From Acidobacteriota bacterium (GTDB lineage Bacteria; Acidobacteriota; Holophagae; Thermotomaculales; Thermotomaculaceae): a DNA stretch of 59,803 bases. Shown in pieces: positions 44,556 through 53,020 of the stretch (position 1 is the stretch's first letter; each line of letters starts with the position of its first letter). A model generated the notes under the pieces. It had not been told where the DNA came from and did not search any database. It saw only the letters and a list, made by a program, of their open reading frames with translations. The position numbers and the translations under genes were made by a program. Location: NCBI GenBank assembly GCA_026986725.1, contig JALSOA010000021.1, positions 1 to 59,803 of the forward strand, read 5' to 3'.

Positions 44556-45300
44556 TTTTATAGTCTTCACAGACACCCATCTCCCGGTTGCAAAAAATGA
44601 CAGGGTATTTGAGGAATTTTTAGAAACAATCAATATATCCGAAAAACTAACGAGAAGAATAATTTTTCTGGGAGATGTTTTTGAGGTATGGAGCGGGGTC
44701 TCAAAGTACAATCATGAAAGGGGGAAAAAACTCCTTCAACACATAAAAGATCTGAAAAAAGACAAAGAGGTTTACCTTGTTGAAGGGAACTGGGATTTTT
44801 TTTTGTGCAGGCACTTTCCGAACCACTTCACAAAGTGTACATCAAGAGAACTTAAATTCAACATCAACGGAAAAACCCTGGTCTTTACCCATGGTCACAG
44901 GTACAATGACTGGCAAACAAAAGCACTGCACTTTATACTCACAAACCCAATAAGTTATCTTGCGTGGAAAACAGAGTTACTAAAACCCATTGAAGAAAAG
45001 GTTGCAAAGATCTTTTTAAACAAAGAGACAAATCCTTTGCCGGATAACTTTAACCCTGAAATGATAGCAAAGCGGTTAAAAAACAAATTTAAAGATGCAG
45101 ATTCAATCTTTGTTGGCCATTTCCACAGAGAACACTTCACCACAAAAGTTTTCTTTCTAAGAGATTATGCTTCCTCAGGGGTTTTTTATGGCATAAAAGA
45201 AACAAAATTACAACCACTCAAACTTGAAAACGGTGCAATCAAAAAAGCCGGGGCAGGCCCGGCAATGGGGAAAACTATAAAGTCAATCAGGCAAGTGTAA
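44539..45300 (+). CDS. lpxH: LpxH-like metallophosphoesterase (UDP-2,3-diacylglucosamine hydrolase type)
   Basis: This 253-residue calcineurin-fold phosphoesterase has five metal-site motifs: TDTH near the N-terminus, [18 protein letters not shown] and VGHFHRE. GDxFExW and GNxDF are typical of LpxH, which cleaves UDP-diacylglucosamine in lipid A synthesis at the inner membrane. I start it at TTG 44539, because AAGAGG lies 6 bases upstream and the ATG 18 bases earlier has none. It overlaps cheW by 17 bases and converges with fbaB, overlapping by 14 bases at the 3' ends. The symbol is by motif only. Confidence 0.75.
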   Translation: MQKNFDFIVFTDTHLPVAKNDRVFEEFLETINISEKLTRRIIFLGDVFEVWSGVSKYNHERGKKLLQHIKDLKKDKEVYLVEGNWDFFLCRHFPNHFTKCTSRELKFNINGKTLVFTHGHRYNDWQTKALHFILTNPISYLAWKTELLKPIEEKVAKIFLNKETNPLPDNFNPEMIAKRLKNKFKDADSIFVGHFHREHFTTKVFFLRDYASSGVFYGIKETKLQPLKLENGAIKKAGAGPAMGKTIKSIRQV

Positions 45301-46345
45301 CATCCTTATCCAGAAAAACATCCTGAATGGCGTTCAGCAGTTTTACTCCCTCGTCCATCGGTTTCTGAAAAGCCTTTCTTCCAGAGATTAGCCCCATTCC
45401 ACCTGCCCTCTTGTTTATGATTGCGGTTTTTACAGCCTGGGCAAGGTCGCTTTCACCGGAAGGACCGCCAGAGTTTATAAGCCCTATTCTTCCCATATAG
45501 CAACCTGCAACCTGATACCTTGTTAAATCAATTGGATGCTCGCTTGTCAACTTATCATAAACAAGTTTATTTGTCTTACCAAAGTTTATTGCAACAAAAC
45601 CGCCGTTGTTTTCAGCCTGTTTCTGCTTTACAATATCAGCCTCAATTGTTACCCCAAGGTGGTTTGCCTGATTTGTTAAGTCTGCAGAAACATGGTAATC
45701 AACACCGTCTTTCTTGAAAGCGGAATTTCTTAAATAGCACCATAGAATTGTTGCCATTCCAAGCGAATGCGCATACTCAAACGCCCTTGAGATCTCCTGA
45801 ATCTGCCTTGAAGACTCAGGCGAACCAAAGTAAATTGTGGCACCAACTGCTGCACAACCCATATCAAATGCCTGCTCAACTGAGGCAAAAAGAATCTGAT
45901 CGTACTTGTTAGGGTAGGTTAAAAGCTCATTGTGGTTAATTTTAAGAATAAACGGGATCTTATGGGCATACTTCCTCGCAACAGAGCCTAAAACACCTAA
46001 GGTTGTCGCAACCCCGTTGCATCCCCCTTCAATTGCCAGTTTAACAATGTTTTCAGGGTCAAAGTATATTGGGTTCGGAGCAAAGGAAGCGCCGGCAGAG
46101 TGTTCAATCCCCTGGTCAACAGGGAGAATTGAGAGGTACCCTGTTCCTGCAAGCCTTCCTGTATTGTAAAGCCTTTGAAGGTTCACCAGAACAGAGGGTT
46201 TTCTATCACTTGGAATAAAAATCCTGTCAACAAAATCAGGGCCAGGTGCATGTATCATCTCCTTTGGAATGGTTTTACACTTGTGTTCAAGAAGGTTCTG
46301 AGCCTCTTTCTCCCCCAAAATCTTTTCATAATCAAGCAAAGCCAT
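45287..46345 (-). CDS. fbaB: Class I fructose-bisphosphate aldolase, FbaB (DhnA) type
   Basis: This Schiff-base aldolase of glycolysis/gluconeogenesis has 352 residues, like E. coli FbaB. It follows that protein closely along its whole length as I remember it: [60 protein letters not shown] and [19 protein letters not shown]. The catalytic lysine is probably in the KQK or the [11 protein letters not shown] segment. ATG 46345 follows GGAGG. A longer frame with no ribosome binding site is rejected. It is divergent from the dehydrogenase at 46450. Confidence 0.95.
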   Translation of the reverse strand: MALLDYEKILGEKEAQNLLEHKCKTIPKEMIHAPGPDFVDRIFIPSDRKPSVLVNLQRLYNTGRLAGTGYLSILPVDQGIEHSAGASFAPNPIYFDPENIVKLAIEGGCNGVATTLGVLGSVARKYAHKIPFILKINHNELLTYPNKYDQILFASVEQAFDMGCAAVGATIYFGSPESSRQIQEISRAFEYAHSLGMATILWCYLRNSAFKKDGVDYHVSADLTNQANHLGVTIEADIVKQKQAENNGGFVAINFGKTNKLVYDKLTSEHPIDLTRYQVAGCYMGRIGLINSGGPSGESDLAQAVKTAIINKRAGGMGLISGRKAFQKPMDEGVKLLNAIQDVFLDKDVTLA

Positions 46346-46381
46346 ATCAACCTCCACAAAAAAATTAAAATCCTTAAAAAA

Positions 46382-46410
46382 ATTGTAATTTATTTTAATT
46401 TCAAAAGCAA
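46382..46410 (-). promoter_or_regulatory. Possible promoter of fbaB
   Basis: On the minus strand TTGCTT (46410-46405) and TACAAT (46387-46382, 5 of 6) are 17 bp apart, 37 bases upstream of the fbaB start. The -35 is poor (3 of 6). Confidence 0.38.
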
Positions 46411-46449
46411 TAAAATAAGAATGGAGCAAAAAATAAAAAAGGGGCAGGT

Positions 46450-47388
46450 ATGAGGGTTTTTGTCACAAAAAGGATACCTGAAAAAGGGATAAACTACCTT
46501 GAGAAACAGGGTTTTGAGGTTGTGGTAAGGGACAAAGAAGAAATAATTGGCAAAGAAGAGTTAATTGATGCTTTGAAAAACTTTGACGGCATTATATCAA
46601 TGCTATCCGACGATCTGTCAAAAGAGGTTTTAAAGCATGCAACAAAAACAAGGGTGATTGCAAATTATGCTGTGGGGGTCAACAACATAGATGTTGAGTA
46701 TGCAAAGAAAAAAGGGATCGTTATAACCAATACCCCCGATGTTTTGACCTATGCCACTGCAGAACTTGCTTTCGGACTGATGCTTGCAGCATCAAGAAGG
46801 ATAGTGGCGGCTGATAAATTCACCAGAGAGGGGAAGTTTAATGGATGGCACCCTATGCTTTTTCTTGGTAAAACCCTTGACGGGGCAACGGTTGGAATAG
46901 TTGGAATGGGAAGGATAGGCCAGAGGTTTGCAGAGATGCTAAAAGGCTTTAATGTAAACATTGTTTATTTCTCAAGAAGCAAGAAGGATCTTCCCTACCG
47001 TTTCGTTGATTTCGAAACGCTTTTGAAAGAATCTGACTTTATCTCACTTCATCTTCCTTTAACAAAAAAGAGCAAACACATGTTTACCGAAAAAGAATTT
47101 GAAAAAATGAAAAAAGGGGTTGTCTTTATAAACACAGCAAGAGGGGCAATAGTAAAAGAGAAAGACCTTGTGAAAGCAATAAAAAAGGGGATTGTATCCT
47201 GTGCAGGGCTTGATGTTTACGAATTTGAGCCTGAGATTGCAGAAGAATTAAAGAAAATGGACAATGTGGTTATTCTCCCTCACATTGGAAGTGCCACCGT
47301 AAAGGCAAGAGAGGATATGTCAATGCTTGTTGCAAGGAACATTAACGCTGTTTTAAAGGGGAAACCTCCTCTTACCCCGGTTGATTAA
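46450..47388 (+). CDS. D-2-hydroxyacid dehydrogenase (glyoxylate/hydroxypyruvate reductase type)
   Basis: This 312-residue NAD(P)-dependent dehydrogenase has the nucleotide motif [12 protein letters not shown] at about 155 and the substrate arginine in NTARGAIV. The catalytic glutamate lies in the EFEPEIAEE region and the histidine in LPHIGSAT. The closest known classes are glyoxylate, hydroxypyruvate and glycerate reductases. GGGGCAGGT precedes the ATG. It ends in a 4-base overlap with the convergent ftsX gene. The exact substrate is not fixed by the sequence. Confidence 0.9.
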   Translation: MRVFVTKRIPEKGINYLEKQGFEVVVRDKEEIIGKEELIDALKNFDGIISMLSDDLSKEVLKHATKTRVIANYAVGVNNIDVEYAKKKGIVITNTPDVLTYATAELAFGLMLAASRRIVAADKFTREGKFNGWHPMLFLGKTLDGATVGIVGMGRIGQRFAEMLKGFNVNIVYFSRSKKDLPYRFVDFETLLKESDFISLHLPLTKKSKHMFTEKEFEKMKKGVVFINTARGAIVKEKDLVKAIKKGIVSCAGLDVYEFEPEIAEELKKMDNVVILPHIGSATVKAREDMSMLVARNINAVLKGKPPLTPVD

Positions 47389-48281
47389 GTGTACTCTATC
47401 TGCATAGCCGCCATCAAAGCACCTATTACCCCAAAGATCACCGATAAAAACACTATTTTAACCTGCAAACCATAAGAAAGCAGAGTAAAACCCTTTAAAA
47501 AAAGCGACACATTCAACCCTGAAAGGTATGAGTGATAAAGGTTGTAAACCGAAAGATTGCCAATCAAAAGCCCAATTATCCCTCCTGCTATCCCCTGAAA
47601 GATGCCTTCAAACACAAAAGGCATCCTAATATAGCGCATATTTGCCCCAACAAGTTGCATTATGGCAATATCTTCCTTTCTGGAGACAACGGTAATCCTG
47701 ATAACATTGTAAATGGTGATTACTGATGAGATTATTAAAATCAGGGTCAGAACCGATGCAAAAACAGAAAAAAAACTTGAGACCTTTTTAAATTTTGATA
47801 ACAGAAAGTATGGAGTATAAACCTCTTCCACAATATCAGAGTACTTTTGTAAAAATGTCTTAAGGGTATCGATATGCTTTGAATCTGTTTTAACAAGAAA
47901 GGTATCAGGAACGGGGTTAAAATCAAGTTCCCTGTCTGACCCTTTAAGATAAGGAAATCTATTGTACAGAATCTTTAATCCCCTTTCTTTCGGGATAAAC
48001 ATGACATCCTCAACCCCATTTAAAAGAGACAATCTGTTTTTTAGCAATGCAATATCACTTTTCGAAACATTGTCTTTAAGGTAGATAGATACAACAGGAT
48101 GTGTTTTTAAATGTGCAAGATACCTATCAATGTTGATAAAAAAAGTTAAAAATATCGTTATTATTGCTATTGAGATCGAAATTATAAAAACAGAAACAGC
48201 GGTTGTTCCTCCGGACCTTTTAAAATTCAACCATCCTTCAGAAACATAAAACTTCAGATCGCTTAAAAGCCTCAATTTCAC
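47385..48281 (-). CDS. ftsX: Cell division membrane protein FtsX
   Basis: FtsX is the membrane half of the FtsEX complex, which controls peptidoglycan hydrolases at the septum. The 298-residue protein has a cytoplasmic N-terminus, a first helix at about 27-48 and an extracytoplasmic domain (about 55-165). Three further helices follow, near 170-195, 220-245 and 270-290. The start is a GTG overlapping the ftsE stop (GTGA). A conserved GANMRYIRMPFVFEGIFQGIAG segment lies before helix 3. Length and arrangement are typical. Confidence 0.93.
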   Translation of the reverse strand: MKLRLLSDLKFYVSEGWLNFKRSGGTTAVSVFIISISIAIITIFLTFFINIDRYLAHLKTHPVVSIYLKDNVSKSDIALLKNRLSLLNGVEDVMFIPKERGLKILYNRFPYLKGSDRELDFNPVPDTFLVKTDSKHIDTLKTFLQKYSDIVEEVYTPYFLLSKFKKVSSFFSVFASVLTLILIISSVITIYNVIRITVVSRKEDIAIMQLVGANMRYIRMPFVFEGIFQGIAGGIIGLLIGNLSVYNLYHSYLSGLNVSLFLKGFTLLSYGLQVKIVFLSVIFGVIGALMAAMQIEYT

Positions 48282-48934
48282 CTCTTTAAATATCCGTTTT
48301 CCAGCCTGATAACCCTTTTTTTAAACATCTCAATAATACTTTTATCGTGAGTTGCAACCACAACGGTTGTTCCCCTATTGTTTATTCTCTCAAACAACTT
48401 CATTATCTCGATCGAAAGATCGTAATCAAGGTTTCCCGTTGGCTCATCTGCGAGAAGGATCAGAGGGTCATTAAGCAGAGCCCTTGCAATTGCTATTCTC
48501 TGTTGCTCTCCCCCTGAAAGAGAGGGGGGGTATTCATTAAACTTGTGCTGCAAACCAACCCATTTTAAAACATTATGAGCCTTTGTTTCTCTGAACCTTT
48601 CAGGATAACCAAGAACCTTTAAAACAAATGTAATATTTTCAAAAACAGTACGGTTATCAAGAAGTTTGAAGTCCTGAAAAACAACCCCTATCTTCTTCCT
48701 GAAATCAGCAAGTGCCTTTTTCCCAATCAAAGAGGTGTCCATACCGCTAACAACAACCTTTCCATCGGTTGGAGTCAATTCCCTGAATATCAAACGCAAA
48801 AAGGTGGTCTTTCCGGCACCTGAAGGCCCTGTGAGAAACACAAACTCACCCTTCTGTATCGAAACAGTCACATCTTTCAGAGCAAACTGGTTCCTATTAT
48901 CATAAGCCTTATAAACATGGTAAAACTTTATCAT
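48278..48934 (-). CDS. ftsE: Cell division ATP-binding protein FtsE
   Basis: This 218-residue ABC ATPase partners with FtsX. Walker A GPSGAGKTT, signature LSGGEQQRIAIARA and Walker B ILLADEPTGNLD are intact, and the Q-loop VFQDFKLL is typical of FtsE. It overlaps ftsX by 4 bases and tktC upstream by 4 (ATGA). Coupling to transketolase is unusual but may simply reflect gene packing. Confidence 0.95.
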   Translation of the reverse strand: MIKFYHVYKAYDNRNQFALKDVTVSIQKGEFVFLTGPSGAGKTTFLRLIFRELTPTDGKVVVSGMDTSLIGKKALADFRKKIGVVFQDFKLLDNRTVFENITFVLKVLGYPERFRETKAHNVLKWVGLQHKFNEYPPSLSGGEQQRIAIARALLNDPLILLADEPTGNLDYDLSIEIMKLFERINNRGTTVVVATHDKSIIEMFKKRVIRLENGYLKR

Positions 48935-49869
48935 GAGTTTTCTTTAAAAAATCCCTCTATCTTTACGGCAATTGAATTAGAGTCAAGGGCAAAGTATTTC
49001 AGAAGGTCTCCCGCTTTACCTGACCTTCCAAACCTGTCTTCCATTCCAATCCTTTTAAGTTTAACAGGGAAATTCTCAATTAAAACCTCTGAAATAACCC
49101 CACCAAGCCCTCCAATGATATTGTGTTCCTCAACAGTGACAGCGAGTTTTGTATCTTTAACCGCCTCAACAATTCCATCAACATCAATGGGTTTAATAGT
49201 TGACACATTCACCACTTTAACAGAGATACCCTTTTCTTCAAGCAAGTTAGCAGCCTCAAGCGATTCAGCAACCATTAACCCGCAGGCAAAAACGGTTACA
49301 TCGCTCCCCTCTTTCAGAACTTTAACCCGCCCATGTTCAAAAACATAATCCTCATCAAATACAACAGGAGAAGATGATCTGGCCATCCTTATGTAAATCG
49401 GACCTTTATACTCTGCTGCAAACTCAACAGCCCTTCTCGCCTCAAAATAGTCGGCAGGAACAATGACACTTATGTGGGGAAGAACCCTCATTACCGCTAT
49501 GTCTTCGAGCGCCTGATGGGTTGCCCCGTCTTCTCCAACAGTTATTCCACCGTGTGTAGCACAGATCTTCACATTTTTGTTTCCAAGACACACAGCCTGC
49601 CTCACCATTTCCCATGCCCTTCCCGTTGCAAACATTGCAAAAGATGAGGCAAAAGGGATCTTTCCAACAGTTGCAAGCCCTGCGGCTGTTGCTATCATAT
49701 CCTGCTCCGCAATTCCCATATTGAAAAACCTATCAGGAAACTCTTTTGCAAACATTGCAGTTTTGGTTGATCCTGAAAGGTCTGCATCCAGAACAACAAT
49801 GTCTTTGTTTTTCCTTCCCAATTCTATTAAAGTCTCACCATATCCCTCTCTCATTGCTTTTTTTTCCAT
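48931..49869 (-). CDS. Transketolase, C-terminal subunit
   Basis: This 312-residue protein holds the pyrimidine-binding (Pyr) and C-terminal domains of a split transketolase, starting REGYGETLIELG. The conserved glutamate lies in FFNMGIAEQDMIATAAGLA, and the cofactor/substrate loop in THGGITVGEDGATHQALED. The C-terminal domain begins near VTVFACGLM. Together with the N-terminal subunit at 50493 it shuttles two-carbon units in the pentose phosphate pathway. GGAGT precedes the ATG. It lies downstream of udk and overlaps ftsE by 4 bases. Confidence 0.93.
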   Translation of the reverse strand: MEKKAMREGYGETLIELGRKNKDIVVLDADLSGSTKTAMFAKEFPDRFFNMGIAEQDMIATAAGLATVGKIPFASSFAMFATGRAWEMVRQAVCLGNKNVKICATHGGITVGEDGATHQALEDIAVMRVLPHISVIVPADYFEARRAVEFAAEYKGPIYIRMARSSSPVVFDEDYVFEHGRVKVLKEGSDVTVFACGLMVAESLEAANLLEEKGISVKVVNVSTIKPIDVDGIVEAVKDTKLAVTVEEHNIIGGLGGVISEVLIENFPVKLKRIGMEDRFGRSGKAGDLLKYFALDSNSIAVKIEGFFKENS

Positions 49870-49872
49870 TTT

Positions 49873-50493
49873 TTACTCCGATAACAAAGTTTTTATTCTG
49901 TTAACCACAAATCTTATAGCCTCTTTGTTGTGTGCCCCTTCAGGAATAATCAAATCCGCCCACCTTTTGGAAGGCTCCACAAACTCCTCGTGCATGGGTT
50001 TTACCTGATTAAGGTACTGCTCAATAATACCGTTTAAATCTCTGCCTCTCTCATTTATGTCCCTTAAAATCCTTCTTAAAACCCTAACATCGGCGTCTGT
50101 GTCCACATAGAGTTTAATATCAATCAAATCTCTTAACTCAGGAATAACAAAAATCATTATCCCTTCAAGAATGATAACCTTTTTGGGAACAACAGTTGTA
50201 AATTTATCCCTCTCCCTTGTGTGGGTAACAAAGTTATAAACAGGTTTTTTTATTGGGACATTGCTTTTTAAAGCCTTCACATCCTCTATTAATCTGTCAA
50301 AGTCAACCGAATTGGGATGGTCAAAGTTAACCTTTTTCCTCTCTTCAAGAGGAATATCTGAAAGGTCTTTATAGTACGAATCCTGATCGACAAGAACAAC
50401 CTCTCCTTTTGAAAAGTGTTTCATTATTTCAAGGGCAAAAGAGGTTTTACCGGAGCCTGTCCCTCCGGCTATACCTATAAGCAGATTATGCAT
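49873..50493 (-). CDS. udk: Uridine kinase
   Basis: This is a 206-residue pyrimidine salvage kinase that phosphorylates uridine/cytidine. The P-loop GIAGGTGSGKTSFA, DQDSYYKDLS, the nucleoside segment FDHPNSVDFDRLIEDV and the lid RRILRDINERGRD all match Udk. Its ATG overlaps the tktN stop (TAATG), with GGAGGAG upstream. It sits between the two halves of transketolase, which is uncommon. Confidence 0.93.
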   Translation of the reverse strand: MHNLLIGIAGGTGSGKTSFALEIMKHFSKGEVVLVDQDSYYKDLSDIPLEERKKVNFDHPNSVDFDRLIEDVKALKSNVPIKKPVYNFVTHTRERDKFTTVVPKKVIILEGIMIFVIPELRDLIDIKLYVDTDADVRVLRRILRDINERGRDLNGIIEQYLNQVKPMHEEFVEPSKRWADLIIPEGAHNKEAIRFVVNRIKTLLSE

Positions 50494-51311
50494 TACTTCA
50501 ACTCCTCCATTGCTATTTTATACTCTTCCTCATTCGGTGCTTTTCCGTGGAATTTATAATTGTTTTCCATAAAGGAAACCCCTTTGCCCTTAACCGTTTT
50601 TGCAATTATCATTGAAGGCTTCTCTTTTTGATTTATGGCATTCTCAACCGCATTATCAATCTCTTCAAAGGAGTGACCATCTATCACCTGGACAAACCAG
50701 TTAAAAGCCCTGAATTTATCTTCAATAGGTTTAATATTCATAACACTTTCAACCGCCCCATCTATCTGAAGGCCATTGAAATCCACAAAGCCAATCAGAT
50801 TATGAAGTTTATAATGACCGGCCGCCATTGCCGCTTCCCATACCACTCCTTCCTGACACTCTCCATCTCCCAGAACCACATAGATATACCTTTTAGACAT
50901 ATCAAGTTTGTAACCTAAAGCCATGCCAACAGCCTGGGGAAAGCCCTGTCCAAGTGAACCTGTTGTTACATCAACACCGGGAACAAACTCGTTTTCAGGG
51001 TGTCCCTGCAAAAAAGAATCAACCTGTCTGAATCTAAAAAGTTCGTTTCTATCGAAAAATCCCTTTTTGCACAAAACGGCATAATAGGCAGGAGTAGCAT
51101 GCCCCTTGCTCAGAACAAACCTGTCTGAGTTAAAGTTGTTTCTGTCTTTGAGCGGATACTTCATTCTATAAAAAAACAGATAAGTCAAAATATCGATAAC
51201 AGACAAAGAGCCTCCCGGATGACCACTTTTAGCCCTGTAAACCATTTCAACAATGTCTCTCCTGAACCCCCTTGCCAGTTTCTTTAACCTATCCATATTC
51301 TCTTTATCCAC
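50493..51311 (-). CDS. Transketolase, N-terminal subunit
   Basis: This 272-residue protein holds the thiamine-diphosphate (PP) domain of the split transketolase: [33 protein letters not shown] and the TPP motif starting GDGECQEG and ending near FVDFNG. Its C-terminal half works in trans with the subunit at 48931. I choose GTG at 51311, because GGAGG lies 5 bases upstream. An ATG at 51323 would contain that site. It follows the HlyIII gene by 16 bases. Confidence 0.9.
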   Translation of the reverse strand: MDKENMDRLKKLARGFRRDIVEMVYRAKSGHPGGSLSVIDILTYLFFYRMKYPLKDRNNFNSDRFVLSKGHATPAYYAVLCKKGFFDRNELFRFRQVDSFLQGHPENEFVPGVDVTTGSLGQGFPQAVGMALGYKLDMSKRYIYVVLGDGECQEGVVWEAAMAAGHYKLHNLIGFVDFNGLQIDGAVESVMNIKPIEDKFRAFNWFVQVIDGHSFEEIDNAVENAINQKEKPSMIIAKTVKGKGVSFMENNYKFHGKAPNEEEYKIAMEELK

Positions 51312-51327
51312 ATCACCCTCCATTCAA

Positions 51328-51957
51328 TTAATAAACATATCTGTAAACCATTATATAATGAGAAATAGCCCCGCCTAAAACAAAAATATGCCAGATTTCG
51401 TGAAAACCCAAAAATCTGCCAAAATCAGGTTTCTTAAAGGCATATATTATAGCACCTATTGTATAGAACAAGCCACCAACAATCAACCATAGAAAAGCAT
51501 GAAAAGATAGAGCAATATAAACATACTTTATACCAAATAAAGCAACCCAGCCCATTAAAAGATAAAGCCCCGTTGAAAACCACCTGGGGGCATCAATCCA
51601 GAAAAAGGATTGCAAAGCAGAGATAACAGCCAGTATCCATATAACCAGCAGCAAAACAATACCAGTCTGCGAGTTTTTTAGAGAGATTAAACAAAGGGGA
51701 GTGTATGTCCCTGCAATAAAAATCCCAATCATTATGTGGTCAAATTTTCTCAAAGTCTTTATTATTGAATCCTTTGCATCAACAGTATGGTAAAGAGCAC
51801 TTGAAAAAAACATCCCAAACATTGATATACAGAAAACAAGCGCTGCGATTTTTTTCTCAAATGTATCGCTTTTAATCAGCAAACCGTACAATCCAATAAA
51901 GGCAAACAAACTACCAAAAAAATGGCTTAACGAGTTAAATCTTTCCCTTATCCTCAT
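51328..51957 (-). CDS. Hemolysin III / PAQR-family membrane protein
   Basis: This 209-residue protein has seven predicted membrane helices and the conserved metal-binding residues of the PAQR/HlyIII family: SSALYHT early, DHIMIGIFIAGTYTP in the middle, and HEIWHIFVLGGAISHY near the C-terminus. Family members include bacterial YqfA-like proteins and eukaryotic adiponectin receptors. The bacterial role is poorly known. I start it at ATG 51957, which overlaps the queE stop (TGATG). It sits between the queuosine and transketolase genes in one operon-like run. Confidence 0.88.
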   Translation of the reverse strand: MRIRERFNSLSHFFGSLFAFIGLYGLLIKSDTFEKKIAALVFCISMFGMFFSSALYHTVDAKDSIIKTLRKFDHIMIGIFIAGTYTPLCLISLKNSQTGIVLLLVIWILAVISALQSFFWIDAPRWFSTGLYLLMGWVALFGIKYVYIALSFHAFLWLIVGGLFYTIGAIIYAFKKPDFGRFLGFHEIWHIFVLGGAISHYIMVYRYVY

Positions 51958-52604
51958 CAAACACCCCTTCTGTCTCCCCATATAATTTTATGGATTTGAA
52001 GATTAAACCTCACTCTCAGCCTATCCTCCACAATCCATTCGGCAAGTAAATAAGGCTTTAAAAATGGGATTGCAGGGGAAAAATTTATAACAATGTCTCT
52101 ATCAGTTAACCTATATTCTTCAATCAAATCTTTTGCCCAGTTATAATCATATCTATCCATTATGACAAACTTTAGTTCATCACATTCTCTTAAAATAGAA
52201 AGATTATTAAAATTGTTTCTATTAGATTCTTTACTGCCCGGGGTTTTCATATCCACAATAAGCCCTGTATTCTCAAGCTGGAAGGGGGAAATATCCACAC
52301 TTCCATTGGTTTCAATTAAAATTTTTTTGTTTTTTATGCCTTTTAGCAGAGATATTAAATCTCTCTGTATTAAAGGCTCTCCCCCTGTTATTAAAACATG
52401 ATTAAACCCAGAATTATTCACTATTTTAATCAACTCATTTAAAGTGTATTTCTTCCCCTCATTGTAGGCATAGGTGGTATCACAGTAAGCACACCTTAAA
52501 TTGCACCCTGTAAAACGGATAAAAAGCATGGGGATTCCCTGATAAGAACTTTCCCCCTGTATTGAGGTGAAAATTTCATTAATCAGGTAGGTAGGTTGCG
52601 ACAT
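51957..52604 (-). CDS. queE: 7-carboxy-7-deazaguanine synthase (radical SAM)
   Basis: QueE makes the deazaguanine core of queuosine and related bases. The 215-residue enzyme has the radical-SAM cluster site CNLRCAYC and EIFTSIQGES upstream of it, as in other QueE proteins. The motif HVLITGGEPLIQ binds S-adenosylmethionine. I use ATG 52604; the TTG eight codons earlier lies inside queD. It overlaps queD by 26 bases. queD and queE form steps 2 and 3 of the pathway. queC and folE are not in the window. Confidence 0.92.
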   Translation of the reverse strand: MSQPTYLINEIFTSIQGESSYQGIPMLFIRFTGCNLRCAYCDTTYAYNEGKKYTLNELIKIVNNSGFNHVLITGGEPLIQRDLISLLKGIKNKKILIETNGSVDISPFQLENTGLIVDMKTPGSKESNRNNFNNLSILRECDELKFVIMDRYDYNWAKDLIEEYRLTDRDIVINFSPAIPFLKPYLLAEWIVEDRLRVRFNLQIHKIIWGDRRGV

Positions 52605-52950
52605 ACTTATCTGTTTCGTAAACTTCAATTTTAGAAACTTTATTTGGATGAAATCTGCTTTTCAACTTTTTATAGAAAAAATAAGCAATGTTTTCAGCGG
52701 TGGGATTTATCTCCTTCCCTTTAAAGTATGGGTGATTATTAATTACACTGTGATCAAGTTCTTCAGCAATCTCTTCAAGTGCAGATTTTAATTCCTTGAA
52801 ATCAACAAGCATACCAAGTTTGTCCAGCTTTGCCCCTTCAATTTCCACACTGACCCTCCAGTTGTGACCGTGCAGATTTGCACATTTACCATTGTAACCT
52901 GAAAGATAGTGTGATGTTGAAAATACAGTTTCAACCTTCACCTTAAACAT
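52579..52950 (-). CDS. queD: 6-carboxy-5,6,7,8-tetrahydropterin synthase
   Basis: QueD acts before QueE in queuosine precursor synthesis. The 123-residue protein has the zinc histidines in STSHYL and NLHGHNW, with the catalytic cysteine in CANLHGHN, and an acidic residue in the C-terminal EVYET. The size is that of typical QueD. No ribosome binding site precedes the ATG. A TATAAT box ends 9 bases upstream, so the transcript is almost leaderless. It heads the operon down to ftsX. Confidence 0.93.
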   Translation of the reverse strand: MFKVKVETVFSTSHYLSGYNGKCANLHGHNWRVSVEIEGAKLDKLGMLVDFKELKSALEEIAEELDHSVINNHPYFKGKEINPTAENIAYFFYKKLKSRFHPNKVSKIEVYETDKYVATYLPD

Positions 52951-52959
52951 AACGATTTC

Positions 52960-52987
52960 ATTATATTCAATACTTAAAAAAATTCAA
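52960..52987 (-). promoter_or_regulatory. Promoter of the queD operon, near-leaderless
   Basis: On the minus strand TTGAAT (52987-52982, 4 of 6) and a perfect TATAAT (52965-52960) are 16 bp apart. Nine bases separate the -10 from the queD ATG at 52950, so the leader would be only about 3 bases. Confidence 0.58.
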
Positions 52988-53020
52988 TCAATATAAATTC
53001 AAAGATACCAGAAAGAACCA

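Noticed and set aside
46346-46449. A regulatory RNA between fbaB and the dehydrogenase
   Set aside because: The 104-base gap is A/T-rich with a weak promoter for fbaB. I see no conserved fold or terminator.
48931-51311. A broken single-chain transketolase
   Set aside because: Both halves are complete domain sets with good starts, and split transketolases are a normal form. The kinase between them is intact.
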